Below, one piece after another: positions 35,229 through 47,376 of a stretch of DNA of 64,000 bases. The translations under genes and the position numbers were made by a program. Within the stretch, counting starts at the first letter, position 1. Every line of letters begins with the position of its first letter. The notes under the pieces were generated by a model that worked only from the letters and a program-made list of their open reading frames with translations, was not told where the DNA came from and did not search any database. The stretch comes from Sapria himalayana (lineage: Eukaryota; Streptophyta; Magnoliopsida; Malpighiales; Rafflesiaceae), in assembly GCA_029783825.1 (NCBI GenBank), contig JAREIK010004279.1:1-64000 (forward strand). Direction: 5' to 3'.

Positions 35229-35879
35229 AATTATTCAGCAAATTTCTGAAAGTATATTAGAAAAGGTTGTTATCTGAATTCATTTGATTTATTGAATTTT
35301 AATAAAAAATCTGAACAAAAAATCAAAAAATTTTGCCATCAAATTATATTTTAAAATTTGATTTTATTCAACTATTTAAAAGAAAACAGTTTAAAGTCAT
35401 TTTGTCAACTACCCCTATTCTTAAAATGATTTCTCTGTGTGAAATAAAATTAAATAAGCTAAGGGTAGTAATTCAACGATAATTAATTCCATAGAAATAT
35501 TATATTTCTTGATATGAAATAATCTAGGTCACACCATTCTTATTATTTTCTTTTGTATTCTTAAATAATGAAATGGATGTCATTTCTAGTTTAATTTTTT
35601 TATTTTAGTTTTTAAATGACAAATTATTTTATATTAATTATTTTTAAATGCTTCACTTTTTGTGGAAGTTTTACCCAAGGCTAGACTTTCAAGGTTACTA
35701 TGTATTCAATCTTCTAACTTTTGGATGTAGAACGCGCAAATAACTTTTATCCAAACTCAAGTAAATATTATAAGTGAGCCCTGAACCCTTAATTATGGAC
35801 TTCAATTAGGTCAGCATTGGGGATCCCCTAATGGATCGAGTTTTATGATTTCGACACTTTCTTAAATTGTTCTTGTGAT
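35229..35879. other. No feature seen
   Basis: AT-rich sequence after the minisatellite. No coding motif, repeat border or RNA gene is apparent. Confidence 0.5.
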
Positions 35880-36165
35880 CCCTAATATGTTCTTTGGTGT
35901 TATTAATTCTTTCCTTATCAGTGGCTAAGTAAAAATATCCACAGCTTCAATTCACACATCCTTTATAAAATGTATTCTCTTATATTAGTGGTAGAAATTA
36001 TTAATGTGTCTGCTTTGATCATCATAACTGGGATTCTTTTCAAAGGTAATGGCTGACTTGTTATCGACAAACTTCTTAGACAAAAAAATAGGGCGACATG
36101 ACCTAACAATGCACACAACTTATATAACCTACACAAAACCACATTTAGAAATAACATGGGCTAGA
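35880..36165 (-). pseudogene. Ty1/copia RNase H relic
   Basis: Minus-strand translation from about 36085 down to 35895 reads, across three stops, 'VDNKSAITFEKNPSYDDQS' then 'RHIN.FYH.YKRIHFIKD' and 'EAVDIFT.PL'. These match the order of the copia RNase H end: C-D-N-x-S-A-I, N-P-x-x-H-x-R-S-K-H-I, and the terminal A-D-I-F-T-K-P-L. The active-site Asp of the DN motif is retained. The rest of the element is not recognised. Confidence 0.82.
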
Positions 36166-36389
36166 ATACCCCAAACGTGTGGTTTGGGATGGGCTTAGAA
36201 GGGCAGCCCACAATAGCTTAACCCGTGACCTGAGTACAATAAATTAGATTCACATGCTCAATTTTTACAAAAATGTTGACTATCATAGTCTTTTGTTGCA
36301 ATGACTATCATAGCCACTTCATCACGCATCACTGTCAATATCAACTGATAATGACATATCCGACCATTGGATAACAAACTTGAATTTAT

Positions 36390-36612
36390 TAGGGGGAATT
36401 ATATTTCTGGGTACTCCCCCGAAATATTAAAGAAATTAAAACCTAACTTTTAATATATATATTTTTAAAGTACCAGATTATAAATAAATTAAAATTCAGG
36501 GCACTCGAATACATTAATCATAAACTACCCTCGCCCCTCTCCCTTGCTCTCGCCCTCATCCTCACCCTTACCCCTCGCCCTCGTCATTAATCCTAAATTT
36601 ATAGCACTCGAA
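36390..36612. mobile_element. Truncated copy of the long-TIR MITE S
   Basis: Starts 'agggggaattatatttctggg' and continues through 'aaactaccctcgcccctctccc', matching the left arm of the element at 46116. The right arm is missing. A short CT/CCC-rich stretch (36530-36590) corresponds to the G-rich inner part of S in the other strand sense. Confidence 0.7.
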
Positions 36613-36799
36613 TATTTTAGATGTTGATGCAGATTGTATTAATGCACATATTTCAAATAATTATTACTATGGCTGGAAGAAAAGAAATATCTTTTAGAAA
36701 TTTATCTTATCAAAAAATCTACCTAATTAGGCACAATTTAGATGTGATGCACATTGATAAGAACTTTATAAATATTATTTTTATACTATCATAAATGTG

Positions 36800-37740
36800 A
36801 AAGGAAAAATAAAAGACAATGACAAATCAAGAAATGATTTGAAAGAATTATGTTCATGTCTAGAGTTACATAAGGATGAATCAACAAATAGATTTTTTAA
36901 TGCTTGTTATAGTCTTGACAAAGATACAATGGAAGTTTTGTGAAAATGATTAATAGAGCTTAGGTTCCCTGCCGGATATACATCTAACATGGGAAGATGT
37001 GTTGATATGAAGAAGTATAAGTTATTTAAGATGAAAAGATATAACTTTCATGTGTTCATGCAGATGTTAATACTCATTTCATTCCATGAATTACTTCTAG
37101 AAAATATGTGAAGAGCATTGACTAAAATAAATATTTAAAAAAAAATCTCACTTGTAATGTCATAATAAAGGAAGAACTTGAGCAATTACAAAATGACATC
37201 CTCATAATATATGCAGACTTAAGCATATTTTTTCTCATAGCTTCTTCGATTCCATAGTATATCTTCCGGTCCACTTTCCTTATGAATCTATGATAGCATG
37301 CACTATGCAATACAAATGGACATATCCATTTGAAAGGTTATATAATTTTCATTTGTTAATCTAAAAATTTAATTGTATCTGATGAATATTTTTAATCTTA
37401 AAGAATATGTTCTTTAGATATCTTAAAAAATTGAAAGATAATATTTACAATAAAGCCAAAATGGAAGGATTAATATGTAATGACTACTTTCTTGAAGAGT
37501 CTTTAACATTTTGTGCACACTACTTTTAGCCATAATTATATAATTTATATAATAAAATATCACCAAATAATGATTATGATATGAAAGATGGATCAAAAAA
37601 ACATGATATGCTTTTCATTTTCACACATGTGGGTCAATCATATGGTAGAACAAAATCAAGATATTTTTTGGATAATCAGGAGTATCATGCTATGCACATA
37701 TACTTCTTGTTGAACTGTGAGGAATTTATACCTTAAATTA
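36800..37740 (+). pseudogene. CACTA (En/Spm) TNP2-like transposase relic
   Basis: Plus-strand translation over several frames gives landmarks of the plant TNP2 transposase in order: 'RFPAGYTSNMGRCVDMKKYK' (36962-37020; family V-P-D-G-Y-S-S-N), 'MKRYNFHVFMQMLI' (37030-37070; family K-S-H-D-C-H-V-L-M-Q), 'LEQLQNDI' (about 37176), 'WTYPFERLYNF' (37318-37350; family W-M-Y-P-x-E-R), 'KAKMEGLICNDYFLEESLTF' (37453-37512; family A-R-P-E-G-S-I-A) and a final 'LDNQEYHAMHIYFLLNCEEF' (37670-37729). TNP2 is the CACTA transposase. No CACTA termini are found nearby and stops are common, so this is an old fragment. Confidence 0.82.
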
Positions 37741-39150
37741 AGATTTATAATCAATTTAAATTCTCATTTCTTTGTCATGATATTTTTTATTATATACATT
37801 TTAGTGTGTATGTAAAAACATATAATTATTGTTTTCTTTTGGAAATGAATCAAAGGTTTTTTGAGACAAAGTTGGGGTGCTAATGCATATTCTTTTGGTT
37901 ACAAGTATATCCATTAATATATTTATTCACGTGGATTGATTGCAGAATGTATCAATGAATCTATTGTACCTAAGAACACAAATCATAGTTTATCCATAAC
38001 ATAAACATATAACATAGATATTTGCATGTTTGATTGTGTCATTAATGCAAACAATATTATTTAGGTTGGAGTGTTCTCGGAGCATCAACAATTGGGTAGA
38101 ATCTTGACAAAAAGAATAAGTAGTAGAAACAACAACCATGATAGAATTTGGTAGTAACAAAGGTAATAAAAACACACAACAAATGAAATTACATAATAGT
38201 TAGTGGTTAAATAAAGTAGTGATAGGGTTGAGAAGAAAACCTTGACTCCATTTTTTTCTATTGAGTAGATGAAAATGCAAATGAAAAAAATGAAATAGTA
38301 ATATCTCTCTTACACTTTTGTGATTTTAGGTTTGCTTTTCTTTGCTTTTGTAACATGCCAAGCATACACACACATGCCTTTTTGAAGTAGTAGATGAAAA
38401 ACAAGAATGCTTAAGGAAGATAAGAATATATCTCTCTCTCTCTCTCTCTATCATTACAGCAATGATGAAAAATAGAAGGGGCATGGAAGGGGAGAGTTAT
38501 GTCTTTCTCTCCTTTTTGTTTTGTTGTCATTTGGTTTTTTTCCAAATTACATAGCACATGGACATGTATTCTTTTCATTGCCTTGCCTATCTTATCTCTC
38601 ATTAATATATATATTTTGCTTTTGAAAAATCTAACTAAGCTAATGGGAAATGTGTTTTTCCATTATGTCACTTGATTCTTCCAACCCTACAAAAAAACAC
38701 ACACACAAAAACATCAATAACATGTCTTAGAAAAACAACAACAATATAAAACAAAACACAACAAATAATTAATTTAACACAAGAAAAGTATTTAAACTTT
38801 TTTTATTGATACAAACATAATTGAAGTGGTTTGAACCAGTCTACCGATTTTTGGAAGATCCAATAGTTTTAACAAGTGGCTTCATGCAAATAACCCTAGA
38901 GTTTTGCTTAGTCGATTGCATGCCAATATTCTTAGATACTTTGTTTGGTTAGATTAATGCGAGTTAATCAACTGTAGTATGTTTTGATGAATGTCTTTAT
39001 GCAAATAACTAGAGTAGTTCATCACATCAATTGCATCACAATATTCTATTATTGTTTGGTTAGTTGACTACATATTAGTTATTCAATTACAATTGATGTG
39101 ATACATAGTTGCACAACAACTTGAAAAGTTTGTATCAATGAGGAAAATAT
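37741..39150. other. AT-rich region without a gene
   Basis: Part of this may be further decayed CACTA sequence. Contains (TC)n at about 38430-38450 and an A/C-rich patch at 38690-38760. No domain was recognised in the frames at 37990-38175 or 38411-38602 (minus). Confidence 0.5.
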
Positions 39151-39399
39151 AATTTTGTTGATGAAAAAAGATTTATCTGCCCTCAGTTTTATGTTTATGT
39201 TTCAGCTTTTCCAATTGGTTTGTAGCTTGATGAGTATTATGTTAATCATATTTGAAAAAATGCATCTTCAAGCCAAGCTACCTAGCCTAAGTTCTCACTA
39301 TATTATACACATTATTGAAATAAGTGATTACCTTCTATTAATCAATTATGTTATTGCTTGAGGATTTTATTGTATCATTGCTTGGAGGGTATCCTAGTG

Positions 39400-39720
39400 A
39401 AATAATGATTATGATCTTAAATTAATTATGATTACAAATCTTTGAATATGATGTTATCAAATTACGCTCCATTATCTTTTAATATTTAATATGGTTTCAC
39501 AAATTGACAAACTTTATTTTTCCACACATATTAGATGACATTCTTATCTTTTATATGGGTGTCAGTTTCTATTTCCTCTCATTTGCTAAATTAAACAATG
39601 AAAACCAACAAAAACTTTTTCCACACGTGCACCAATGCTAGTGGACCCACTATGTCTATCCTTTTCCATGTAAATAACCAAGGAGTTGTGATATGGGGAA
39701 CATGTTAAGCGACTATAAGG
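39400..39720 (-). pseudogene. gypsy integrase relic
   Basis: Minus-strand translation gives 'PWLFTWKRIDIVGPLA' (about 39695-39648; family P-W-P-F-x-x-W-G-x-D-I-x-G-P), 'KKFLLVF' then, after indels, 'HIKDKNVI.YVWKNKVCQF' (about 39560-39500; family T-x-K-N-V-x-x-F-v-w-k-n-i-i-c-R-F) and 'DNGAQFDNIIFKDL' (about 39470-39430; family D-N-G-x-Q-F). The two catalytic-region Asp motifs can be seen; the downstream Glu region is unreadable. Confidence 0.8.
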
Positions 39721-40179
39721 AATAGATTTGTCTTGTAATTAATAATCATATTTTTTAACATAATCAGTCATAGAAACCTTTTTTGGTTGCCAATAATAAC
39801 TTTGCATGTATGCTTTGTAGGCTATGGTGCATCCATTTAGGTGATTTCAACAAATTATATCATGCAACTTATTCACCACATGTTGAGATTGAATTTCATT
39901 CAAACATTTTAAATACTATGTGTGTACTATGTGTACTACGTGTGCTCCTTTTCTAATAGTAGCTCACTAATGTTCCATTATTGGATTATGGAAAACATCT
40001 AGCAAGACTTAGCAAGTTTTATATTATGCATATAATTAGAAGTAGTTAATGGCTCTAATAGGTAGTAGATATTCAGCATCACTATCTCTTGAGTTATTTA
40101 TATAGTAGCTACTTTAGACAAGGTGCTAATTCATATTTTTATATTTCTTGGTCCATGTTTTTTTTTTGATAAACCCTTC

Positions 40180-40963
40180 TAAATGCCCTATTACCAAGGG
40201 TAGGTACTACTTACATGTGATCATCTCACACTTCATATTCACCTTGCACTTGCTTGGCCACTAGCTCTAATTCATTAAAAAAACTTTTTTTTGCATGTGA
40301 TAATACTAATTAATCAAACCCAATGTGCATGGCTCCATATTCTACTTCATTATTAGTTGCTTGAAAATGAAATGATATGATTTATTCAATATTTTTTTGA
40401 GCTTGCACTTGTATTGAAACACCTATCATGATAGTAGGGACTATCCATTGATGAAAATCATCCACCTATCATATTTACATTGCTTTGCATATTTTTTGGA
40501 GGGACTTAAGCTATGAAATCTTCTGACACTTTTCACTTATATTTCATATGAGGCTTATATCATGATCTACATTTATTAAATTTGATTGCCTATTGAGCTA
40601 TCTTTTATATGCATTTGATTATGTTATGCATCTTTTTAATAAGAGGTTGTTAAGCACTACAAATGGATGGGCCTATAATTTTAGGTGAAATTTGTTTGTT
40701 ACAACTTGGAAAAAAAGAGCCACCTACTCCATGAAAGTAAAATGGTTTTCTATATTTACCAAAGAGTTGCTTACATAGTATATTAGTTTTTGTTTTTTTT
40801 CTTCAAATATTCTTTGGATAATGCAACCCTCTACCATCTCTAACATTGCTAGGTAGGCATAGAGTGGTTCCTCTTCAAAAGGGCTACTAAGAATTAATAG
40901 TTCAGTTATATAGTGCATCATAGCTATGAGTGTGTTATCATATTCATTATCCCAACAAAGCAT
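40180..40963 (-). pseudogene. gypsy RNase H and second RNase H relic
   Basis: 40963-40724 encodes an 80-codon open stretch with 'EEPLYAYLAMLEMVEGCIIQ' and 'IYYVSNSLVNIENHFTFME', the classic gypsy RNase H start. It continues over frame changes to 'YKPHMKYK.KVSEDFIA' (about 40550-40503; family Y-x-P-R-x-A-I-K-G-Q-x-L-A-D-F-I-A). Lower down, 'FHFQATNNEVEYGAMHIG' (about 40372-40320; family F-x-A-T-N-N-E-A-E-Y-E-A-L) and 'VQGEYEV' (about 40245-40225) identify the second, archaeal-type RNase H. Confidence 0.85.
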
Positions 40964-41039
40964 TTTAGCTACTTTGATTTTGCTGAAAAGAAGAAAGAGA
41001 CAACTAGTTGATCAAGTGTGATCATTAAGTCGTTGAACT

Positions 41040-41560
41040 TAATTATGATCTGGTCATTCCTTTCTTTTTACTAGCATATCATTGATGTATACTTTTATAA
41101 TTTTCTCAATAATGATCAAATTATTATGGTAGCTATGGCAAACCTATAATATGTGATCTCGCCATTTTTAGCCCATATGACATTACCACATAACAAAAAA
41201 AATCAATGAAATATGATGAAGAAACTTTTTTATGAATCATTTGGATATATTGAAATCTGATGATAGCAATAAATGGCATCCATGAAGGTGGACATATAGT
41301 GTCTAGTAGAGATGTCAACAATTTAATTTATTTTAGGTAATAAAAAGTTATCTTTTAGGTAGGCCATAATCAATTCCATGTAGTTGATGAAGACTCTATT
41401 TTTTTCTTATTTCTTAGATCCCACAACTACATTTGATTTTCATTCATGGTATTCTACTTTCTATATAAACCCTAGCTCCAATAAATTGATTTTACCTTGT
41501 GTGAATTGTTATAAGTGATGCTAGGAAAATACACCAATACTTTCAGCCAAGATCTATTTA
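41040..41560 (-). pseudogene. gypsy reverse transcriptase relic
   Basis: Minus-strand landmarks: 'ELGFI.KVEYHE.KSNVVV' (about 41490-41430; family A-G-F-I-R-E-V-x-Y-P-E-W-L-A-N-V-V), 'KNRVFINYMELIMAYLKDNF' (about 41410-41350; family W-R-x-C-x-D-Y-x-D-L-N-K-A-C-P-K-D), 'IQMIHKKVSSSYFIDFFCYV' (about 41250-41190) and 'VMSYGLKMARSHIIGL' (family V-M-P-F-G-L-K-N-A-x-A-T-Y-Q-R). The D-Y-x-D site has changed to N-Y. A YVDD-like 'INDMLVK' is seen near 41075. Confidence 0.82.
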
Positions 41561-42428
41561 AATTGGTTTTTCTTTTCTGATAATAATTAACTATTAAAAG
41601 TGACCTTAACATGCTTCACTAAGTTCACATATTATAATGAGTCTGTGACTAGAGGGTTTCTCTTTTCCACATGCTCTCATGTAGCTAATATTAATTTCTA
41701 TTGATCCCATGAGTCTTGCCTCCTATATAGATATTTCTTATGGTTGAGACATCTATGTTGATTAATAACATTAATATGTAACTAATTGAATATTGGGAAA
41801 GATCATCTACCCCTTTCCAATCAAGCAGCTAACTATTCAATGATAAGAAGGATCACTTTCATCGTATGTCACCATGCCCATCCCATTATTGAAATATAGT
41901 GGCCCCAAATCTTTGATTATAAAACATAATACTTGCTAAGTAAATTAGATTAGCCATCACTATGAAAATACATCTCCTACATGAACATTAGTGGCCCTAT
42001 TAAATCATGATAGGATATACTCATGTGAATTTAGAACTTCTAGTAGTGTCTCATTTGCTCGTATGATGGCATATGTAGTAGATCTTCCATCCTATGTACC
42101 TTGATTTAACAACACCTTTTAGAAATCAGAACCAATTATGCTCATAATAAATACAAAAGAAAATCTTAGGGTAGAATATTTACCTAATAGTAGTTTAAGA
42201 CTATAAACATAATGGTTGCATCAATTGGTTATTGGTGTTGTCTCACCTTAATTAAAAGATTTAGATATAATATTTAAATATTCTTTAATTGTAATTATCC
42301 TTATCATCTATTTCTACTATTGCATGGACAAATAAAAATTATCTATATGACTATTACACATATAATTTATAACCAAAAAGATATTTTTTTTAAATTATAA
42401 TAGTTTTAATTAGAGCCTTGTACATTTC

Positions 42429-42635
42429 CTATGCTATTCTAATCATCGAGACAATAAATTTTATATGAAGTCTTAGGTAACTTGCCCATATTAATTTTTT
42501 GTTTAGGAATATAAAGCTTCTGCTCTTATTTGTGTCATGGCCATAGTTTTTATGGAATTCGTGATGATACCTTTTGTCCCTTTTTAAAGGATCCAAACTA
42601 ATAGGTTTAGGCCATTTGAATTTTACATTTCCCAT
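42429..42635 (-). pseudogene. gypsy gag C-terminal fragment (Tat type)
   Basis: A 68-codon open stretch with 'LKRDKRYHHEFHKNYGHDTN' followed by 'KKLIWASYLRLHIKFI'. In Tat-lineage gag the corresponding motif is K-R-D-K-x-x-x-C-x-F-H-x-D-H-G-H-D-T-x-E-C and then x-L-I-x-x-G-x-L-x-x-F/Y-V. The two zinc-binding cysteines are lost here (Tyr/His and Ser), while the two central His remain. Confidence 0.8.
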
Positions 42636-42640
42636 GTGAG

Positions 42641-45098
42641 AAGTAGTAACTATTCATTTGAGATATTTCATGGTGTGAATTAGGTCTGACTTCTCATCTG
42701 TAATTATAGCTAATTGACTACTTATAGCTACTTCCATGATTGAGTTTGCTACAAGAAGATTTGGGCAGCTGGACACATATTATTTTTCAATGTAAAGAAT
42801 TTATCTGCAATTTTAAAAGCTCACCCCTGTCGGGCATGAGATGTAGAGATTATGATTTTAAAATGCTAATAAAATAAATTATATTAAAAGTCCTAAATAG
42901 TCTAACTTATCATGTTTCTCCCAAAATCTATAATTCGAGCATCAAAGAGTGTGCCTTGCTAACCCATCATAACTTTTCTTTGTATGTTCTACAACTATTT
43001 GGTGACAAGCAAAAATATTATAAATCCTCAAATCTAATAGATCAAAATATCCAACAAAATTCTGATCCAATTATCCTAATTACAATGATCATTAATTGAA
43101 AACCACTAGCAAGGTCAAATCTAATAGAAAACATTACCTTCTATGAAAAATAAGTTTGTCTCTCTCACTGTCATCTCTTCTCCAATACTTCTTTTGGAGT
43201 TTTCTCTACATTTGACATTTCATTTTGAAGTATCCAACAATGATCATAGCAGCAATAATTCACTATGGGTTTACTCATTCCTCCTAGTAGGATACTTCCT
43301 TCCATCTTCCAATGAGTGTGTAATGGTGGTTCTATTTCTTCTCTTATTTTCTAATAAAATAAAAATACTTGGAAAAGTAACTTTTTCTTTCTTTTGCATT
43401 CATAATTATGAAACTATCATTAATAATAGTCATGGTCAATAAAAAATCCAAGGTTGAGATACTTAAATATATAAACAATAATTTCTAACTATCAACAAGT
43501 AAATTGAAGAGACAAAATATCAAGAGCTCATCTTCTAAGATCATCTTCATAGATGTCAGCTAGTTAAACATCATTTAAAAAGTGGTCATAGATACTAACA
43601 TATTAGTCTAATCTTAATACTTTAGGTTGACCATATGCTAAATTAATGTTGTATTTTATCTTGGTGTGTTTTGATTATACACTAACTCTAATTTTTCCAC
43701 AAAGAATTTGTCATGGTTATTTCAAATATTTGAGGTATATTGTTTGACCCAATTAATTGTTTAATCATGGTAGAAACCTTTTAATACACTCTCATCCACT
43801 CTTGCTCACTCATTCTATCTATTTTTTGATTCACTCACAAATGGGTCAAACATATTCATGATCATTAAAAGATAGAATAATTTTGTCCTCAAGATCAGAT
43901 GTCTGAATGATTCTAACGTGAGCATGCTGATTGAGTTATGTTATTTCATACCAAAGATCTAAATGAACACTTAGTCGGATATAAGAATTATATCACCATA
44001 ATTAATTAATTCTTTTCCAATATCACTTGTAGGTATCATAGTATTTTGATACTAAGTATTAGGGGAAAACCATAGCTCACATATAATTATACCAATAAAT
44101 GGGTATCCAAGCTTTATCCATTTCAAAATAAATAAATAAATTATTATAATTTTGAATTAAATCTTAAACTTACTCTTTATTTTCCCCAAATTTTATTAAA
44201 TACAATGGAATCAAACACAAAATGCATATGCACATGCATACACACAATATATATATATATATATAATCTACAAAAAAATAGAGATATAGGCTAACATAAT
44301 TTTTATGGTAATTTTGAAATCATAGTACTAAATATATATATAATAATTAGAGAAATTAAACTCACACAAACTACCATAAAATATACAAATACAACAAAAA
44401 AAAAATAAACATGAACAAAAGTTTATAGCTAAAATAAAATACCAATGGTCATAATCCACAAAGAGTAATCAAATACAAATTAACGTTTTATCATTCATAA
44501 AATAAAAACATAATAATAATAATAAATACTTGGATTCCTGGTAATTTTTCTCATATAATTATTTTCTTGAATTTGTAAAATACTCTTGCCATGCTCCATG
44601 ATTAGCAAAACCCCACATCTGAGAATGTTCATGCAGTAACTTGAGCAATCGAAATAAGAAAAAAAAACTCATGCATATTGTAATAAACAAAACCCAAACA
44701 TAAAGCCTTCCCTGAATACTATATTAGTAGAACCATAACCCCATGAATCCTGAAAGAAATTTTGCTCCAACTCCACCATAGTTCAAGTTTTCCTCATCTT
44801 TACTCATTGCCAACCCATACACAGCAATGAAAGAAGTGAGAGAGGAGAGCCTCTCTTTAGTTAACTCAATCATGTCTTAATTTGTGTACCTCTCACACAA
44901 ATTCTTCTAGCTAAAAATCAATAATTAAGAGGAAATGTATGTTTATGCATTTTTCAATAAACATAAATTATGTTTGCCTTTCTTGATCTTGTTGTGAGTG
45001 GAGACAAGGGCGAGAGAATAATTTTCCTCTCATTTTTTCATTTGTTTTTATTTTTTCCATTTATTTTCAAATAATGCTTCATGTTTTAGTCCAATTGC

Positions 45099-45144
<46 letters not shown>

Positions 45145-46115
45145 CATTGATTTTTGTTTTATTTTATGGACTGGCATCATCTAACTAGAAGCAAACATGA
45201 GAAATTTATTTTTTATTCTTCAAGAGTCTTATCATGCACATCAAATAAAATAACCATAAACGTACTATTTAAATCAACATGTTAATTAAATTAAACTAGA
45301 TTAAACTTGATATTTAATTTTAAACATGATTTAATTTTAACCAAATCAATTTGATTGAGCCATTTGATCGAGCCATTTTACCCAACCTGATAAGGCACAG
45401 ACCCAATAATATGGAGTTTTCCTTTAGAATTGTGCTCCTTTAAATTGTAAACTAGCATTGATCTTTTGTTTTATTTATTTTATCTTGGGCACCATTTTGC
45501 ATTCTAATTTATAGAGGAAATAAATATTATAATTCTTAATCTTGTATTCGATGTCGTTTTTAATAAGATTACTTGCACTTCCCTATTTTTTTTTATATTC
45601 TTATTTATTTGCGAATCACTTATACTTATTTAGTGTGATTGAACAAGTCAATAAAACTATTGCAATTGAAAATTCAGAAATTATAAAAAAAATAAAATTT
45701 TGGTGATTAAAAAAAAAGTTTTAAATTTGAAAATATATAATCTATAGACCTTCAACGTATATATATTTTTCTTATAGTGAGTATATATTTAACACATATG
45801 CATTATACATTATTACCAAATGTCTCAAATAGGATGGGCTGGGACATAAGATTAAGGGATTGACTCGGGTGATGGGCCCATAGGTTGGGCAAACTAGGTT
45901 GAAGCGGGGGATTTAGTTAAAACTAAAATTGTTTTTAGTTTTTAAAAAGAAGGGGCTATAAGCTTGTTTTGAAATGTTTAGTAAAATAAATAATATAAAA
46001 ATAAATTTATTAAAAAAATAAAAGTGTAATTATTGTCCAGGTATCATATCACATCCCTCGTGACTTGTGAACACTTCCCACGAAAGATAAAATAATCATG
46101 TTATTAATAAAAATA
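42641..46115. other. Gene-free AT-rich region
   Basis: The first few hundred bases may be more decayed gypsy gag. A 99-codon plus-strand frame at 43143-43442 is hydrophobic but matches no family I know. Contains (TA)n at 44249-44266 and (TC)n at about 45103-45141. Sequence at 45815-45910 ('tctcaaataggatgggctggg', 'gatgggcccatagg') may be a trace of a hAT terminus. Confidence 0.5.
45103..45141. repeat. (TC)n microsatellite
   Basis: About 19 uninterrupted TC dinucleotides. Confidence 0.97.
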
Positions 46116-46662
46116 GGGGGAATTATGTTTTGAGGAGTTCCCTCAGAAAAATTTTAAGAATTCGAAACTTATATTTTTAAGTTTCAAAAAAAGTTACCAA
46201 AATATTTAAATTTAGTGCACTCTATTATGTTTATACTAAACTACCCTCGCCCTCTCCCATTGGTCCTCATCCTCTCCCATCGAGTTTGATGGAGCTCCAT
46301 TGATCTCCCAGATCTCGTGGTCGAGCTCCTTGAGCTTGACCGAGTGTTCCGTCGAGCTCCAGGAGCTCTACGACGACTCCATGAAGGAGCTCGTGAAGAC
46401 AGGCGGGGGAAAAGGGGCGGGGAAAGAGGGGTGAGAGATGAGGGCGATGGGCTAGGGGAGACGGGCGAGGGGTGAGGGCGTGGGTGAGTGCGAGGGCGTG
46501 GGCGAGGAGCGAAAGCGTGAGCGAGAGTAGTTCAAGGACTTACGAAATTGAGTGCACTTATTTTTAATTTATTTTTAGTTTTGTGAATTTTTTAAAAATA
46601 TCAAAATTTTAGTTTCTAAATCTTAAAAATTTTGAGGAAACACCTCAAAACATAATTCTCCC
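46116..46662. mobile_element. Long-TIR MITE S, Mutator-like (547 bp)
   Basis: Left arm starts GGGGGAATTATGTTTTGAGG; the right arm read inward is GGGAGAATTATGTTTTGAGG. The inverted repeat goes on, with changes, through 'aaattttaag', 'aatttagtgcactc' and 'aaactaccctcgcc', so each arm is at least 100 bases. Flanks are TAAAAATA and AAAAAATA (7 of 8 bases). Long arms point to a Mutator-like element. The centre (46290-46410) is GC-rich with 'gagctc' repeated and could be captured sequence; 46400-46530 is a G/A-rich run. Confidence 0.75.
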
Positions 46663-47084
46663 AAAAAATAAGTCCCAACTACATGTGTTAGACGGGACGT
46701 GTTGGACCTGGGTCTTCCAGCCTTGTTGTCACATTTAGTCCCAATTAATCATAATGATAAAATTCATAATTTTGTAATATCTTTAATAATAAAAAATAAT
46801 TTGGGGTTCAATGGGCTTAAATTTAGGCCTAGAGTATGGTCTATATTGGAATGGAGTAGCCTTATTGAGTCCACATCTCATTAAAATGGATTTCTGGAGA
46901 CCCCTAGCTTAAAACACATTTATATTTTTGTCAATAAATAATTTTTTTTATGAGGAAAAATGTAATTTTGGATTTATTTATTCTGTAGTTCAATAATATA
47001 ATAATTTTTAATTTTGAAGTAAATTTGTAAAAGCTTATGAAATAAAAAGTTTTATATTAAATATTTTAATTAGTGCCTATTTTA
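46663..47084. other. AT-rich spacer upstream of NSA2
   Basis: No recognisable gene. The promoter of the NSA2 start should lie here or just downstream, but I see no element I can call with confidence. Confidence 0.4.
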
Positions 47085-47376
47085 CATACACCTTCATTAA
47101 TGTTTTTCGTTGCCGGACGCCGGAGGCCCGTGACCGTCGTCCGTGATTTTGATTTCAAAATTTCAGTTACCCGCGTTCGTGAACAGAGGCCCGGTTTCGA
47201 TCCATTCTTCGGGCCGGGTCATCAGGTTGCCAGGTCTAGTTTCTCTAGTTGTGTTAGCTGCACCGCAGGCTTTGGCTTCTGCTTTCTGCTGCTGCAATAT
47301 ACTCGACTGTTTTGTTCTGTGCAACCCTCGTCTCATCAATAAATTTTATGTAAATCGATAGCAAAGGAAATTTACC
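47085..47376 (+). promoter_or_regulatory. Probable NSA2 5' leader / proximal promoter
   Basis: A sharp shift to GC- and CpG-richer sequence (47105-47335), typical of a plant gene start, directly upstream of the NSA2 start codon. It includes CT-rich stretches and 'gctgctgc'. Two frames of 72 and 89 codons cross it but do not match a known protein. The exact transcription start and any leader intron cannot be set from sequence alone. Confidence 0.5.

Larger units (their letters stand above)
39150..42640 (-). mobile_element. Decayed Ty3/gypsy element, Tat lineage
   Basis: Read on the minus strand from high to low coordinates the order is gag C-terminus (42635-42429), a poorly readable protease region, reverse transcriptase (about 41530-41040), RNase H (40963-40510), a second archaeal-type RNase H (about 40430-40180) and integrase (about 39710-39430). 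The second RNase H and the gag motif with 'FHKNYGHDT' point to the Tat lineage. All domains carry stops and frameshifts. No LTR, primer binding site or polypurine tract could be placed with confidence. Confidence 0.85.

Noticed and set aside
34773..35249. Overlapping frames of 112-141 codons, Cys/Val-rich on plus and Thr/Gln/His-rich on minus
   Set aside because: All are translations of the TGTGCC/TGTGTC minisatellite in different frames; no start context, no domain.
40650..40680. A 'cactacaa' word as a CACTA element terminus
   Set aside because: Lies inside the gypsy RNase H relic, has no inverted partner and no 3-bp duplication.
43143..43442. A 99-codon hydrophobic plus-strand frame
   Set aside because: No recognisable family, no gene-like base composition, no flanking splice or start evidence; probably a chance frame.
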